Source: Planctomycetaceae bacterium (GTDB lineage: Bacteria; Planctomycetota; Planctomycetia; Pirellulales; Pirellulaceae). From it: a DNA stretch of 29,824 bases. This document shows positions 1 to 7,163 of the stretch, piece by piece. The stretch spans positions 1 through 29,824 of the forward strand of contig JABHUV010000195.1 of NCBI GenBank assembly GCA_018658605.1. The letters run 5' to 3'. Both the position numbers and the translations under genes were made by a program. The stretch's first letter is position 1, and each line of letters starts with the position of its first letter. The notes under the pieces are model-generated. The model was not told the origin of the DNA. It searched no databases and was given only the letters and a program-made list of their open reading frames with translations.

Positions 1-139
1 CCGTTTGCTTCTTTTGGCTGATCTCCGTTTGCTTCTTTTGGCTGATCTCCGTTTGCTTCTTTTGGCTGATCTCCATTTGCTTCTTTTGGCTGATCTCCAT
101 TTGCTTCTTTTGGCTGATCTCCATTTGCTTCTTTTGGCT
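1..139 (-). repeat. 24-bp tandem repeat encoding PKEANGDQ
   Basis: Nearly six head-to-tail copies of a 24-bp unit are present: five complete (1-120) and one of 19 bases (121-139). The array probably continues left of the window. On the minus strand it reads PKEANGDQ in frame. The copies differ only at a third codon position: the three leftmost have AAC for Asn and the three on the right have AAT. The change is silent, so the peptide is identical in every copy. This is a coding minisatellite, not a CRISPR, because there are no spacers. Confidence 0.95.
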
Positions 140-1439
140 TTGGATCATTGTTTCCAAATGGCGATGTTGGTAGCACACCGTTTCCATCAGCAGGGGGTTT
201 GGGGGCTGCGATGTTTTCAGGAGCAACATTGCTGGGTTTTGTGTTGACGAAATTGCCACGATCCGAGTTTAGCTCGCTGGCGATTTGAACTGGAGGTTTT
301 GTCGGTTTCGTCGCCGTGATCATGACTTGTGGAATTTCAAATCCCCAATAACCGGATTTATTAAACCAAGCTTTGGGCACCGCAACTCGCAATTGGTTAA
401 GTCCAGCGGTTTGCGCATCGGTAAGTTCGATTTGATACGTTTCACTGATTTCACTTGCTATTGGAATCGTGCGGTTGACTAGTTGTGTTTCCGAGTCAAG
501 CGTGTGCCCGTCACTTGTGGCAAGGCTAATCAGCGGTACGTACGGGCTTAATTCAAAAGATCGATCCGTCGCGTTTTGGTTGGCAAATTGGCGTTGCAAT
601 GATAACTCGGTTGATTTATTAAGGTTTTCAATTTTGATGATGATATTGAGAATGTGGTGTTCAGTTTGCTGCATATCCAGCCAAACATGAGTGATCGATA
701 GGCTTGCGCCCTGGCCGTGGGTCAGTAATGTATCGTTGGTGGGATCGATCCATTGGGGTTGATTGGTAAATATATTGTTGATTTTGTAAGAATGATTGGG
801 GGTACTATTTACTGTCGAGTTGGAGCTGTCGGTTGTGGGAATGTTGGCGCTTGCCGCGGGATACCGGTTCACTTGAGTAGATCCACTATCAGCAATTTTC
901 GAAGGTTTACTGTGTAAATACCACGCGGTTGGAATTGTTAGGATGATAAGTCCGACTAAGGTGAGTACCAGGGTCAGCGGACGCTTACTGTTGTTGTTCT
1001 TTCTATTAGCGCCGTCGGCGGTATTATTAGGATTGGAGCTATCGTCCGGAGCAGTTCCGTTTAGATGCGGCGTTGTAACAATGTTGATTTGCGGCAGGAA
1101 TGCGGTAGATTCTGGCGTTGCTAATTCGGCGGTGGGGATGAGTGGTGGTGGTTTATTAACAGCGCGCACTTTTGTTGGTAGTTGCACGGGTACAGGTTGT
1201 TCGTGCTTGGAATCCGAGGACTGCCCAATTATTTGTGGTGCGGTGATACTCCGTTGGGAAGTGTTTTGAGCGTCAAAAAGCTGCTTTACATGATGCGCTT
1301 CGGCCCAACTTTTGGAAGTGGTTTTGCGAACGAGTGTGCTGGGTGTGATTTGTCCCACGTCCGCAAGCAGTTTGAGCGCCTTACTTGGGATAGGCCCGTG
1401 TTCGTCTTCACCGATTCTGTAAAACCACTCTGTACTCAT
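1..1439 (-). CDS. GYF_2-domain single-pass membrane protein with C-terminal octapeptide repeats (3' end beyond window)
   Basis: I read this frame by hand and found no stop from the ATG at 1439 to the left edge, giving at least 479 codons. The N-terminus (about residues 4-55, beginning MSTEWFYRIGEDEHGPIPSK) has the pattern of a GYF_2/DUF4339 domain: W-F-Y near the start, a GP in the middle, and a conserved W-A near residue 45. A Pro/Thr/Asn-rich linker follows, then one hydrophobic helix at about 155-173 preceded by basic residues, then a probable extracytoplasmic beta-rich domain at about 210-385. After a Pro-rich stretch the octapeptide PKEANGDQ repeats from residue 435 to the window edge. 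The only Shine-Dalgarno-like sequence is a weak GAG just before the ATG. It lies 166 bp downstream of the OleC-like gene on the same strand. GYF_2 domains are thought to bind proteins; the function here is unknown. The plus-strand reading frames opposite this gene are shadows. Confidence 0.88.
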   Translation of the reverse strand, partial: MSTEWFYRIGEDEHGPIPSKALKLLADVGQITPSTLVRKTTSKSWAEAHHVKQLFDAQNTSQRSITAPQIIGQSSDSKHEQPVPVQLPTKVRAVNKPPPLIPTAELATPESTAFLPQINIVTTPHLNGTAPDDSSNPNNTADGANRKNNNSKRPLTLVLTLVGLIILTIPTAWYLHSKPSKIADSGSTQVNRYPAASANIPTTDSSNSTVNSTPNHSYKINNIFTNQPQWIDPTNDTLLTHGQGASLSITHVWLDMQQTEHHILNIIIKIENLNKSTELSLQRQFANQNATDRSFELSPYVPLISLATSDGHTLDSETQLVNRTIPIASEISETYQIELTDAQTAGLNQLRVAVPKAWFNKSGYWGFEIPQVMITATKPTKPPVQIASELNSDRGNFVNTKPSNVAPENIAAPKPPADGNGVLPTSPFGNNDPKPKEANGDQPKEANGDQPKEANGDQPKEANGDQPKEANGDQPKEAN

Positions 1440-1605
1440 CGCTCTGTTTTAAATCTCATACTGGTTTTTGATGTAATGATGCTATTAAGTTCTTCTAAGC
1501 ATCGTTAATATCTTAGCATTTACATTTAAAGTATATACACTTCGAAATATCGGCGTTTTTGTTATTAAGCAGTTACTAAATATTTTGATTGATTTAAAGG
1601 AAGTA

Positions 1606-3282
1606 CTAGTTTTTCGGGATGCGGTCCTGGGCCCAGAGAGCAATGTTTTCACGGAATATCTTGGCATTATGGCGGATATCTACGGGCAAATCATCTTTCA
1701 CTAGCACAAATTGGATGTCAGCGGTGGTGAGATTATTTGCCGCAAGTTTTAGGATTTCCTGAGACAATTGGGCATCGGTAATCACCGGTGTCACGTCGTT
1801 CGCATGTCGACGAGCCCAGCGTTGCACGACGATAGCCGCAGCCATTTTATCGCCAACTTTGATACCTACGAGTGCACTGCGAAAGACAGCTGGATGTTGA
1901 TTGATGATCGCTTCGAGGGGAATACTAAAAAGCGTTTTATCAGCGAGTTGTACGCGGTGCGTTTTACGACCACAAAACCAGAATCGATTATCGACATCGA
2001 GGTAGCCGACATCACCCATGCGGTGCCAAAACTTTTCACCAGCGGAGATTTTATGCATCCGCGTTTCCTCGTCATGTGTCACGTAATGCGAAGTCACGAC
2101 AGGACCTTGGACAATGAGTTCACCAATGGTTCCTGTTTCCACTGGTTTTGCCTCATCGATAGACGTGATCGCATCGTCGTCAATTTCAATGACTTGCCAT
2201 TGAATCCCAGAAAACCGCTTGCCAACGCAAGTGCCGTGTCCTTGTTGGGTGAGCGCTGCTGTTTCTTGAAGTACTTCGCTGGCCGAGATTGACGCAATAG
2301 GTAGTGCTTCTGTAGCGCCGTAGGGGGTAAACATTTCACCATCGGGCAGCATCGCAGCACTCATTTGTTCCAGCACCCGACTTGGAACGGGAGCACCGGC
2401 GGAGAGGATGCGTTTGAGTGAGGGCAGTTGAATATGTTGCTCTTCGCAGTATCGTCCCACCACATCCCATAATGCGGGTGAACCAAACGATTGACTGATC
2501 TTCCAATCTTGAATTGGGCCAATGATGTTCTGCGGTTTGACGTGTGCTGGACGAGTGGGATCCATTACTGGGAATACCGTAGCGACTCCCATGGCGGCAT
2601 TAAACAGGCCGAACAGAGGGAATGCAGGTAAGTCACTTTCGCCGGGTTGGATATCATAATGGTTTTGGATTTGCACCGCTTGTTGATAGAAGTTTTCGTG
2701 ACAGTAATGGACACCTTTGGGTGGTCCGGTGCTCCCTGTGGTGAAGATAATCGCTGCAGGATCACTTGGATTAGCTTGAAAAATCTGGAAGTCATCGAGA
2801 GACGTATGACGAAGTTGGTTAGCAGTGGGGCCTCCCCAAAACCAACGGCGCCCAACGGTGACGTTGGTTTTAGCTAAGGGGAATTTATGGCGCATCATAA
2901 CCCGTAGTGCTTGGGCTAAGCTGATACCAATAAATCCTTCGGTTTGTACTCGTTGCAGGCAATCAATCATGTTTTTGCGACCCATGCCTGGATCGATGAG
3001 CACGGTGACAACACCAGCTTTGAATAACGCAAAAACCCACGAAATGAATTCCAAGCTCGGTGGAATCATGAGTGCCATTCTGGTTCCGGGTTGAACCCCG
3101 AGTTGTAGCAATCCGGCGGCTAAGCGGGAACTGTCTTCATCGAGCTTGGCAAAAGTCATGCAGTGATAACGCTTGGCAAGAGGCAGTTCACGACGATCCC
3201 ATTTTTTGGGGATGGGTTCTGCCACGGCCATCGCTTGGCCCCGCTCAAGGGCATGTTTATGTAATAAGTCGGCGACGTTCAT
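1606..3282 (-). CDS. OleC-like AMP-forming ligase (beta-lactone synthetase / fatty acid-CoA ligase family)
   Basis: This 558-residue protein belongs to the ANL (acyl/aryl-CoA ligase) superfamily. The P-loop TTGSTGPPKG is at 181-190 and the adenylate-binding YGATEA motif at 321-326. The segment RMGDVGYLD (421-429) followed by FCGRKTHRV (436-444) is the form I associate with OleC, the enzyme that activates 2-alkyl-3-hydroxy fatty acids with ATP to make beta-lactones in long-chain olefin biosynthesis. Length also fits OleC. No oleA, oleB or oleD is in the window, so the substrate is open: it may be an ordinary fatty acyl-CoA ligase. It lies 79 bp downstream of the RimK-like gene on the same strand, and may be co-transcribed with the mch pair. 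The ATG at 3282 is the first start in the frame. Confidence 0.85.
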   Translation of the reverse strand: MNVADLLHKHALERGQAMAVAEPIPKKWDRRELPLAKRYHCMTFAKLDEDSSRLAAGLLQLGVQPGTRMALMIPPSLEFISWVFALFKAGVVTVLIDPGMGRKNMIDCLQRVQTEGFIGISLAQALRVMMRHKFPLAKTNVTVGRRWFWGGPTANQLRHTSLDDFQIFQANPSDPAAIIFTTGSTGPPKGVHYCHENFYQQAVQIQNHYDIQPGESDLPAFPLFGLFNAAMGVATVFPVMDPTRPAHVKPQNIIGPIQDWKISQSFGSPALWDVVGRYCEEQHIQLPSLKRILSAGAPVPSRVLEQMSAAMLPDGEMFTPYGATEALPIASISASEVLQETAALTQQGHGTCVGKRFSGIQWQVIEIDDDAITSIDEAKPVETGTIGELIVQGPVVTSHYVTHDEETRMHKISAGEKFWHRMGDVGYLDVDNRFWFCGRKTHRVQLADKTLFSIPLEAIINQHPAVFRSALVGIKVGDKMAAAIVVQRWARRHANDVTPVITDAQLSQEILKLAANNLTTADIQFVLVKDDLPVDIRHNAKIFRENIALWAQDRIPKN

Positions 3283-3361
3283 GCGTATGTTAATAAGCCG
3301 GAAGGATTCTTGGAAGGCGAACGGAATAGACTACAGTGTAGTTGTTAGTGTGACTACTAGG

Positions 3362-4297
3362 TTATAATTTTTTGCGATGGTTAGCAATTTGCTCGATTGT
3401 AAACGTAAGGACTTCTTGGGCGATGTCCTTACCGGTCGCCTCGGTGAGACCTTTCCAACCGGGAACCGCGTTAACTTCGAGTACTGTTGGCGTACCGTCG
3501 GGACCGATCAAGATGTCAACCCCCGCTATTTTTGCTTGTACAACTTTTGCCGCCTGGCATGCCAATTGTATCAATTCCGAACTTGCTTCAAAGGGTTCTG
3601 CACGCGCTCCCAAGGATACATTGGTGCGCCAATCGTCAGGATTGACCCGCCGCATGCCAAATGTATTATCACCGATAACTAAGATGCGGATATCAAAACC
3701 TTCGTGCGCGATAAATTCTTGTTGATATATAACGCCATCTAATTGTTCAATCATCTTGAATGCACGCAGTGCCAAAGCAGGATCCGATACACGTGTGATT
3801 CCACGACCTTCGCCTCCAAAAAGTGGTTTCAAGACAACGTCAGGTCCCAAATGCTCGTAAGCGCGCATGGCAGCATCCGCTTGTTGGCAAATATGCGTTC
3901 GGGGAACGGAAATGTTGTTTTGGCGTAGCAGTGCGAGTGTAAGATATTTGTCGACCGCCATCTCGATGGCTCGTGGGCTATTTAAAATAATCGGTGGGAT
4001 GAATTGCCCGGTGTCGTCAGTTGCATGCTGGAGCATTGCCAGTGCATTCATACGGAAGATGACTTGTTCGAGTGATCCTGGCGGCATGGTTCGCACAAGA
4101 ACTGCGTCATAGGTTGCGAGATCGTGAGTGTCACTCAGGAAAGATGGCGACGCATTACGGTCTGGTTCGACGTGGGCACTAATTTGGGTAAATGAGACCG
4201 CATTTAATTCGACTTGCCCGTGGCTTTTCTGTTTGGCGGCGCGCTGTAGATCTCTCAGGTACCAAGAATTAGGATGTCCAAGGACGGCGATTTTCAT
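3362..4297 (-). CDS. RimK-family ATP-grasp ligase, probably linked to tetrahydromethanopterin (MptN-like / Orf5-like)
   Basis: This 311-residue protein has an ATP-grasp fold. A Rossmann-like start (MKIAVLGHPN) is followed by the glycine-rich ATP loop LKPLFGGEGRG near residue 155 and the C-terminal metal/ATP site VDILIGPDG plus EVNAVPGWKGL. RimK-family enzymes add glutamate to an acceptor using ATP; the archaeal member MptN glutamylates tetrahydromethanopterin. In methylotrophs such as Methylobacterium a RimK-like gene (orf5) sits among the H4MPT genes. Here it begins 9 bp after mch on the same strand, so the two are almost certainly one operon. I infer that it acts in H4MPT cofactor maturation. 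An alternative is a ribosomal S6 modification enzyme, which the context does not favour. Confidence 0.87.
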   Translation of the reverse strand: MKIAVLGHPNSWYLRDLQRAAKQKSHGQVELNAVSFTQISAHVEPDRNASPSFLSDTHDLATYDAVLVRTMPPGSLEQVIFRMNALAMLQHATDDTGQFIPPIILNSPRAIEMAVDKYLTLALLRQNNISVPRTHICQQADAAMRAYEHLGPDVVLKPLFGGEGRGITRVSDPALALRAFKMIEQLDGVIYQQEFIAHEGFDIRILVIGDNTFGMRRVNPDDWRTNVSLGARAEPFEASSELIQLACQAAKVVQAKIAGVDILIGPDGTPTVLEVNAVPGWKGLTEATGKDIAQEVLTFTIEQIANHRKKL

Positions 4298-4306
4298 CGG
4301 GCTTAC

Positions 4307-5272
4307 TTAATTTGAAGGTCGGGCAGAGTTGAAGGATTCTATTAATACCGCGGAGTTGATTTCACCAAAGCAAAAAGCACTACCAGTGTCGACATTGTGG
4401 AGGCGAATAGTCGCTGGACTGAATAGATGGGGGTCGATTTTGTAGAAATCGTTGTTGTATTGTTCGAAGATATCCACAAATGGGCGACCGTAGTCCTCAG
4501 ATGCATTACTGGGGATTTTTGGACCGATGTCGCTGAGGCTACTATCATCACCACTGACCCAAAGTTCCACCTCGCCGCCATATAGAATTGCATCGTTGGT
4601 GAGTCCAATTGATTGTAGGTCGTTTTTGCCAAGTGGGCACAGAGGAGCGGTTCCTGTGCCACGCAGAATTCGGTGAAGGTCGAATCCGAGTTCGTGCATT
4701 TTGTGCATAGCGGTTTCGAGACTACGAGCGACAATTTGGACGGTTCCTGCGAGACTAGAGGTCTGGGCGATTAAAAGCGTTAGATTCTGCGGTTCAATGT
4801 GACAGGCGGTGGTGATGAGCTCACATGCTGTCTCCGTCGGAATGGACGCAGTTTCAATGACTCCGATGACATGCGCAGCGGATTCGGTACAGCCGATGTG
4901 CTTATATATTTCTTCCAATCCGGCGGCCGCTCGCATCGGTCCGGAGCCCATTCCGAAGAAATCGTCGGTCGCAATTTGCCAGCCGGCGTATTGACTAGCC
5001 ATGCAGGCTGCAAGTGGTTGGTCGGACTTGACAGTAACTGCATGTGCGGTGGGCAGGTTACTTGAAAAGGGAACGAGTGTGACGTGCCCCTGTGCGGCTA
5101 AACAGATTTCAGCCAGTGAGATGCCCGCTGCTAAACTGCCTGACACTGAGATGCCAAGATCGATGACCGTAACGCCACTGTCTAGTTGTGAGTGAGCAAT
5201 TTCAGTTTCAGAGGATTTTTCGAGTAATTGTTGGACTAAGACCGCAGCGCTGTCATTTAATCGAATTGTCAT
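4307..5272 (-). CDS. mch: Methenyltetrahydromethanopterin cyclohydrolase
   Basis: At 321 residues this matches the usual length of Mch (about 315-325). Recognisable family segments are the N-terminal GISVSGSLAAGISLAEICLA, the central DDFFGMGSGPMRAA, and the stretch GTGTAPLCPLGKND followed by NDAILYGGEVELWV. The enzyme interconverts methenyl-H4MPT and formyl-H4MPT in the cytoplasm, a step in H4MPT-dependent formaldehyde oxidation. Other H4MPT genes (fae, mtdB/C, fhc) are not in the window, so the pathway must be scattered if it is complete. The next gene downstream is the RimK-like ligase. The ATG at 5272 begins MTIRLNDSA. The gene is divergent from the metal-dependent regulator across a 266-bp gap. 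Confidence 0.94.
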   Translation of the reverse strand: MTIRLNDSAAVLVQQLLEKSSETEIAHSQLDSGVTVIDLGISVSGSLAAGISLAEICLAAQGHVTLVPFSSNLPTAHAVTVKSDQPLAACMASQYAGWQIATDDFFGMGSGPMRAAAGLEEIYKHIGCTESAAHVIGVIETASIPTETACELITTACHIEPQNLTLLIAQTSSLAGTVQIVARSLETAMHKMHELGFDLHRILRGTGTAPLCPLGKNDLQSIGLTNDAILYGGEVELWVSGDDSSLSDIGPKIPSNASEDYGRPFVDIFEQYNNDFYKIDPHLFSPATIRLHNVDTGSAFCFGEINSAVLIESFNSARPSN

Positions 5273-5538
5273 TGTTCAATGTCGTTTAGTCTAAAAGTTC
5301 TGTGTGGTTTTTCACACGAATTTCCAAAAAGCTAACGTGTAGTGTACCAACATCAAAGAATTAAATAAGTAATCAACGACAAACTTACTAATGCACATCG
5401 CGGTATCATGGATAACTTGCAAGGACCTCGTTATTCTATAGTTGGTCGATCACGTATGAATTTTGTTTAACGACCGTAGTTGTGGGCCACGGTTTATAAA
5501 AACAATCAGTTAGCAAATTTGATTTAGGAGAGTTTTCC
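5273..5538. other. Divergent intergenic region between mch and the DtxR-type regulator
   Basis: This 266-bp gap must hold the leader of mch (minus) and of the regulator (plus). I see a small hairpin, GTGTG/CACAC around a six-base loop, at 5302-5317, and an AT-rich TTTATAAAAA at 5493-5502 that could be a -10 region for the plus-strand gene. I find no convincing -35 partner and no clear long operator palindrome. Confidence 0.4.
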
Positions 5539-6195
5539 TTGCCCAGTCTCACCATTGAAAATTACGTTAAGTCGATATATGACATTTGTATCCGCCAAGA
5601 TGGCAAACCAGCTGCCACCGGACAAGTGTCCGATGCCTTAGGCGTACTGCCGGGGACAGTGACTAGTATGATGAAGACGTTGTCCGAAGCGGGGTTAGCA
5701 GAATACCGACCTTACGAAGGTGTGCAGCTAACCACCTCAGGCCAGGCGTTGGCATTACGTGTTATTCGTCGCCACCGTTTGATCGAGTTATTTTTGGTAA
5801 AGACGCTGGATTTGACGTGGGATGAAGTACATGAAGAGGCTGAGAACATGGAGCACGCCGTAAGTGATATGTTGGTCGATCGCATTGACGAATTTTTGGG
5901 TCGACCGGATCATGATCCCCATGGGGATCCAATTCCCAAAGCTGATGGAACAGTCTTGCCCAATGATGGCGAATTACTGGCGACCATTAAGCAGGGAGTA
6001 ACGGTACGGTTGATTCGAGTCCTCGACCAGCATCCGGATTTTCTGAGATTTCTTAGTGGAAATGGATTTGGTATTGGAGCTGAGGCAGTGGTTGCTGAAG
6101 GGCAAGAGGCGGATAACTTACGGCTGAAATTGCATAATAACCTGGTAACCATTAGTCTCGCTGAAGCAGAACGATTAGTTGTTGAAGTAGTTTAA
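5539..6195 (+). CDS. DtxR/MntR-family metal-dependent transcriptional regulator
   Basis: This 218-residue protein has the full DtxR layout: winged helix-turn-helix (about 1-65), metal-binding dimerisation domain (about 66-135) and a C-terminal FeoA/SH3-like domain (about 148-218). By DtxR numbering the ancillary-site ligands H79, E83 and H98 are present, as are primary-site E105 and H106. Position 102, Cys in DtxR, is Glu here, as in the manganese sensor MntR. The residue aligned with DtxR M10 or MntR D8 is Asn8. It therefore probably senses Mn2+ or Fe2+ and represses uptake genes, none of which is adjacent. The start is TTG at 5539, chosen because AGGAG at 5526-5530 sits eight bases upstream. 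Confidence 0.92.
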   Translation: MPSLTIENYVKSIYDICIRQDGKPAATGQVSDALGVLPGTVTSMMKTLSEAGLAEYRPYEGVQLTTSGQALALRVIRRHRLIELFLVKTLDLTWDEVHEEAENMEHAVSDMLVDRIDEFLGRPDHDPHGDPIPKADGTVLPNDGELLATIKQGVTVRLIRVLDQHPDFLRFLSGNGFGIGAEAVVAEGQEADNLRLKLHNNLVTISLAEAERLVVEVV

Positions 6196-6219
6196 CTGAA
6201 TGTTGTTAGGATTGGTGTC

Positions 6220-6708
6220 ATGCTGCAAGAACGTTTATATAGTCGATTAAAAAGTGCACGCAATTTTACCGAGCGGTTACTGGAAGATTTTTCTGACTCG
6301 AATTCGTGGGTTCACCAGATAACGCCGGATGCTAATCATGCTTTATGGTTTGTTGGTCACATGGGTGTGACCGATAATTTTATGATATCGGTGCTTAACC
6401 CCAGTTTAGCTAGTCTCCCTGATGGATATGCAGAGTTGTTTGGCATCGGTTCGCAGCCAGTCGGCGATATTGTGAGTTACCCAGATGTACAACAAGTGTG
6501 TGAGTTTATGCGTAGTCGCCGCGAAGTGTTGTTGGGTATCTTGAATAACCTCAGTGATGAAGAGTTAGGCGCGGCGACTCCTGATGGGGCGCCCAAGTTT
6601 ATGGCGGATTTCGCAGCGGTCTTCGAAATGGCTATTTGGCACGAAGGTATACATTGTGGGCAACTTACCACGACACGACGGAGTCTGGGATTTGCACCTT
6701 TGACTTAG
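6220..6708 (+). CDS. DinB-fold (DinB_2 / DUF664-like) putative metalloprotein
   Basis: This 162-residue protein has the four-helix DinB/YfiT pattern. His47 lies in a GHMG turn after the first helix region, and the HEGIHCGQ motif near the C-terminus supplies His141 and His145. These three histidines are the usual metal triad of the fold. Members include thiol-dependent transferases and hydrolases as well as many proteins of unknown role; nothing here picks a substrate. The ATG follows the regulator stop by 24 bp, so the two may share a transcript. Confidence 0.82.
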   Translation: MLQERLYSRLKSARNFTERLLEDFSDSNSWVHQITPDANHALWFVGHMGVTDNFMISVLNPSLASLPDGYAELFGIGSQPVGDIVSYPDVQQVCEFMRSRREVLLGILNNLSDEELGAATPDGAPKFMADFAAVFEMAIWHEGIHCGQLTTTRRSLGFAPLT

Positions 6709-6840
6709 AGCGAAATTAGAGTAAGGGAGTGAATGGTCGCCTCTTGCGGAAATGGCCGGCTCGATTTAAAACATTTATATGAGGATTGCAGATTTTATCT
6801 AGTGGATTAGACAAAATCGCTTCCACAAATAGAGCGCTGT

Positions 6841-6935
6841 TGTGAAATGGTGCTCGCAAGAGGGAACCGTGAACCGAGTCAGGCCTTAACCGGAGCAGCT
6901 CTAAGCGGGGTACTTCTGTGCGAGTACCATTTTGT
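6841..6935 (+). ncRNA. ffs: Signal recognition particle RNA (bacterial small type, 4.5S-like)
   Basis: The core GUGAACC..GUCAGG..AGCAG..UAAG, at about 6869-6904, is the conserved Ffh-binding region of domain IV. It is closed by a long stem: 6845-6858 pairs with 6919-6932 over 14 positions with one G-U. The internal pieces fit: GAG (6876-6878) pairs with CUC (6899-6901), UCAGG faces AGCAG in the symmetric loop, and CC (6884-6885) pairs with GG (6892-6893). No Alu domain is visible, so it is the small form. A T-rich tract at 6945-6956 ends the transcript. An ffs gene just upstream of dnaX-ybaB-recR is common in bacteria. The apical loop reads UUAACC instead of the usual C-GGAA-G. The exact ends are estimated. 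Confidence 0.9.
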
Positions 6936-6944
6936 GACGGCGTC

Positions 6945-6956
6945 TTTTATTTTTTT
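6945..6956 (+). terminator. T-rich termination tract after the SRP RNA
   Basis: TTTTATTTTTTT starts 12 bases after the closing stem of the SRP RNA. The long RNA stem itself may act as the terminator hairpin, since no separate strong hairpin lies between it and the T tract. The following 207 bp up to dnaX hold AT-rich promoter-like words (TATAGT at 7033-7038) but nothing else I can name. Confidence 0.5.
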
Positions 6957-7163
6957 GGATTAAATCCGTAGTTCAATGACACTACCCACGAAGATAGTTG
7001 GCGCTAAAACTTTCAATCTTCGTTACAATGTCTATAGTGTGGGCAATCCCCATAGAGCCCAAGGAATGGATGCTCGTTTGGTATGTATTCCCATTTTTCC
7101 ATCGGACTAATGTTTCCGTGCGTTCGCCGCACAACCTTAAAGTAATCGTAAAATTGTATTGCA

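Noticed and set aside
1..140. CRISPR-like array
   Set aside because: The repeats are contiguous 24-bp units without spacers and are in frame in a coding sequence.
5..1508. Plus-strand reading frames (for example 5-247, 285-482, 943-1269, 1182-1508)
   Set aside because: They are antisense to the GYF_2 gene, which reads open throughout and has recognisable domains; the plus-strand products are low-complexity or unlike any protein.
6640..6660. Sigma-54 promoter starting TGGCAC
   Set aside because: It lies within the DinB-fold gene, and the matching TTGC element at the right spacing is missing.
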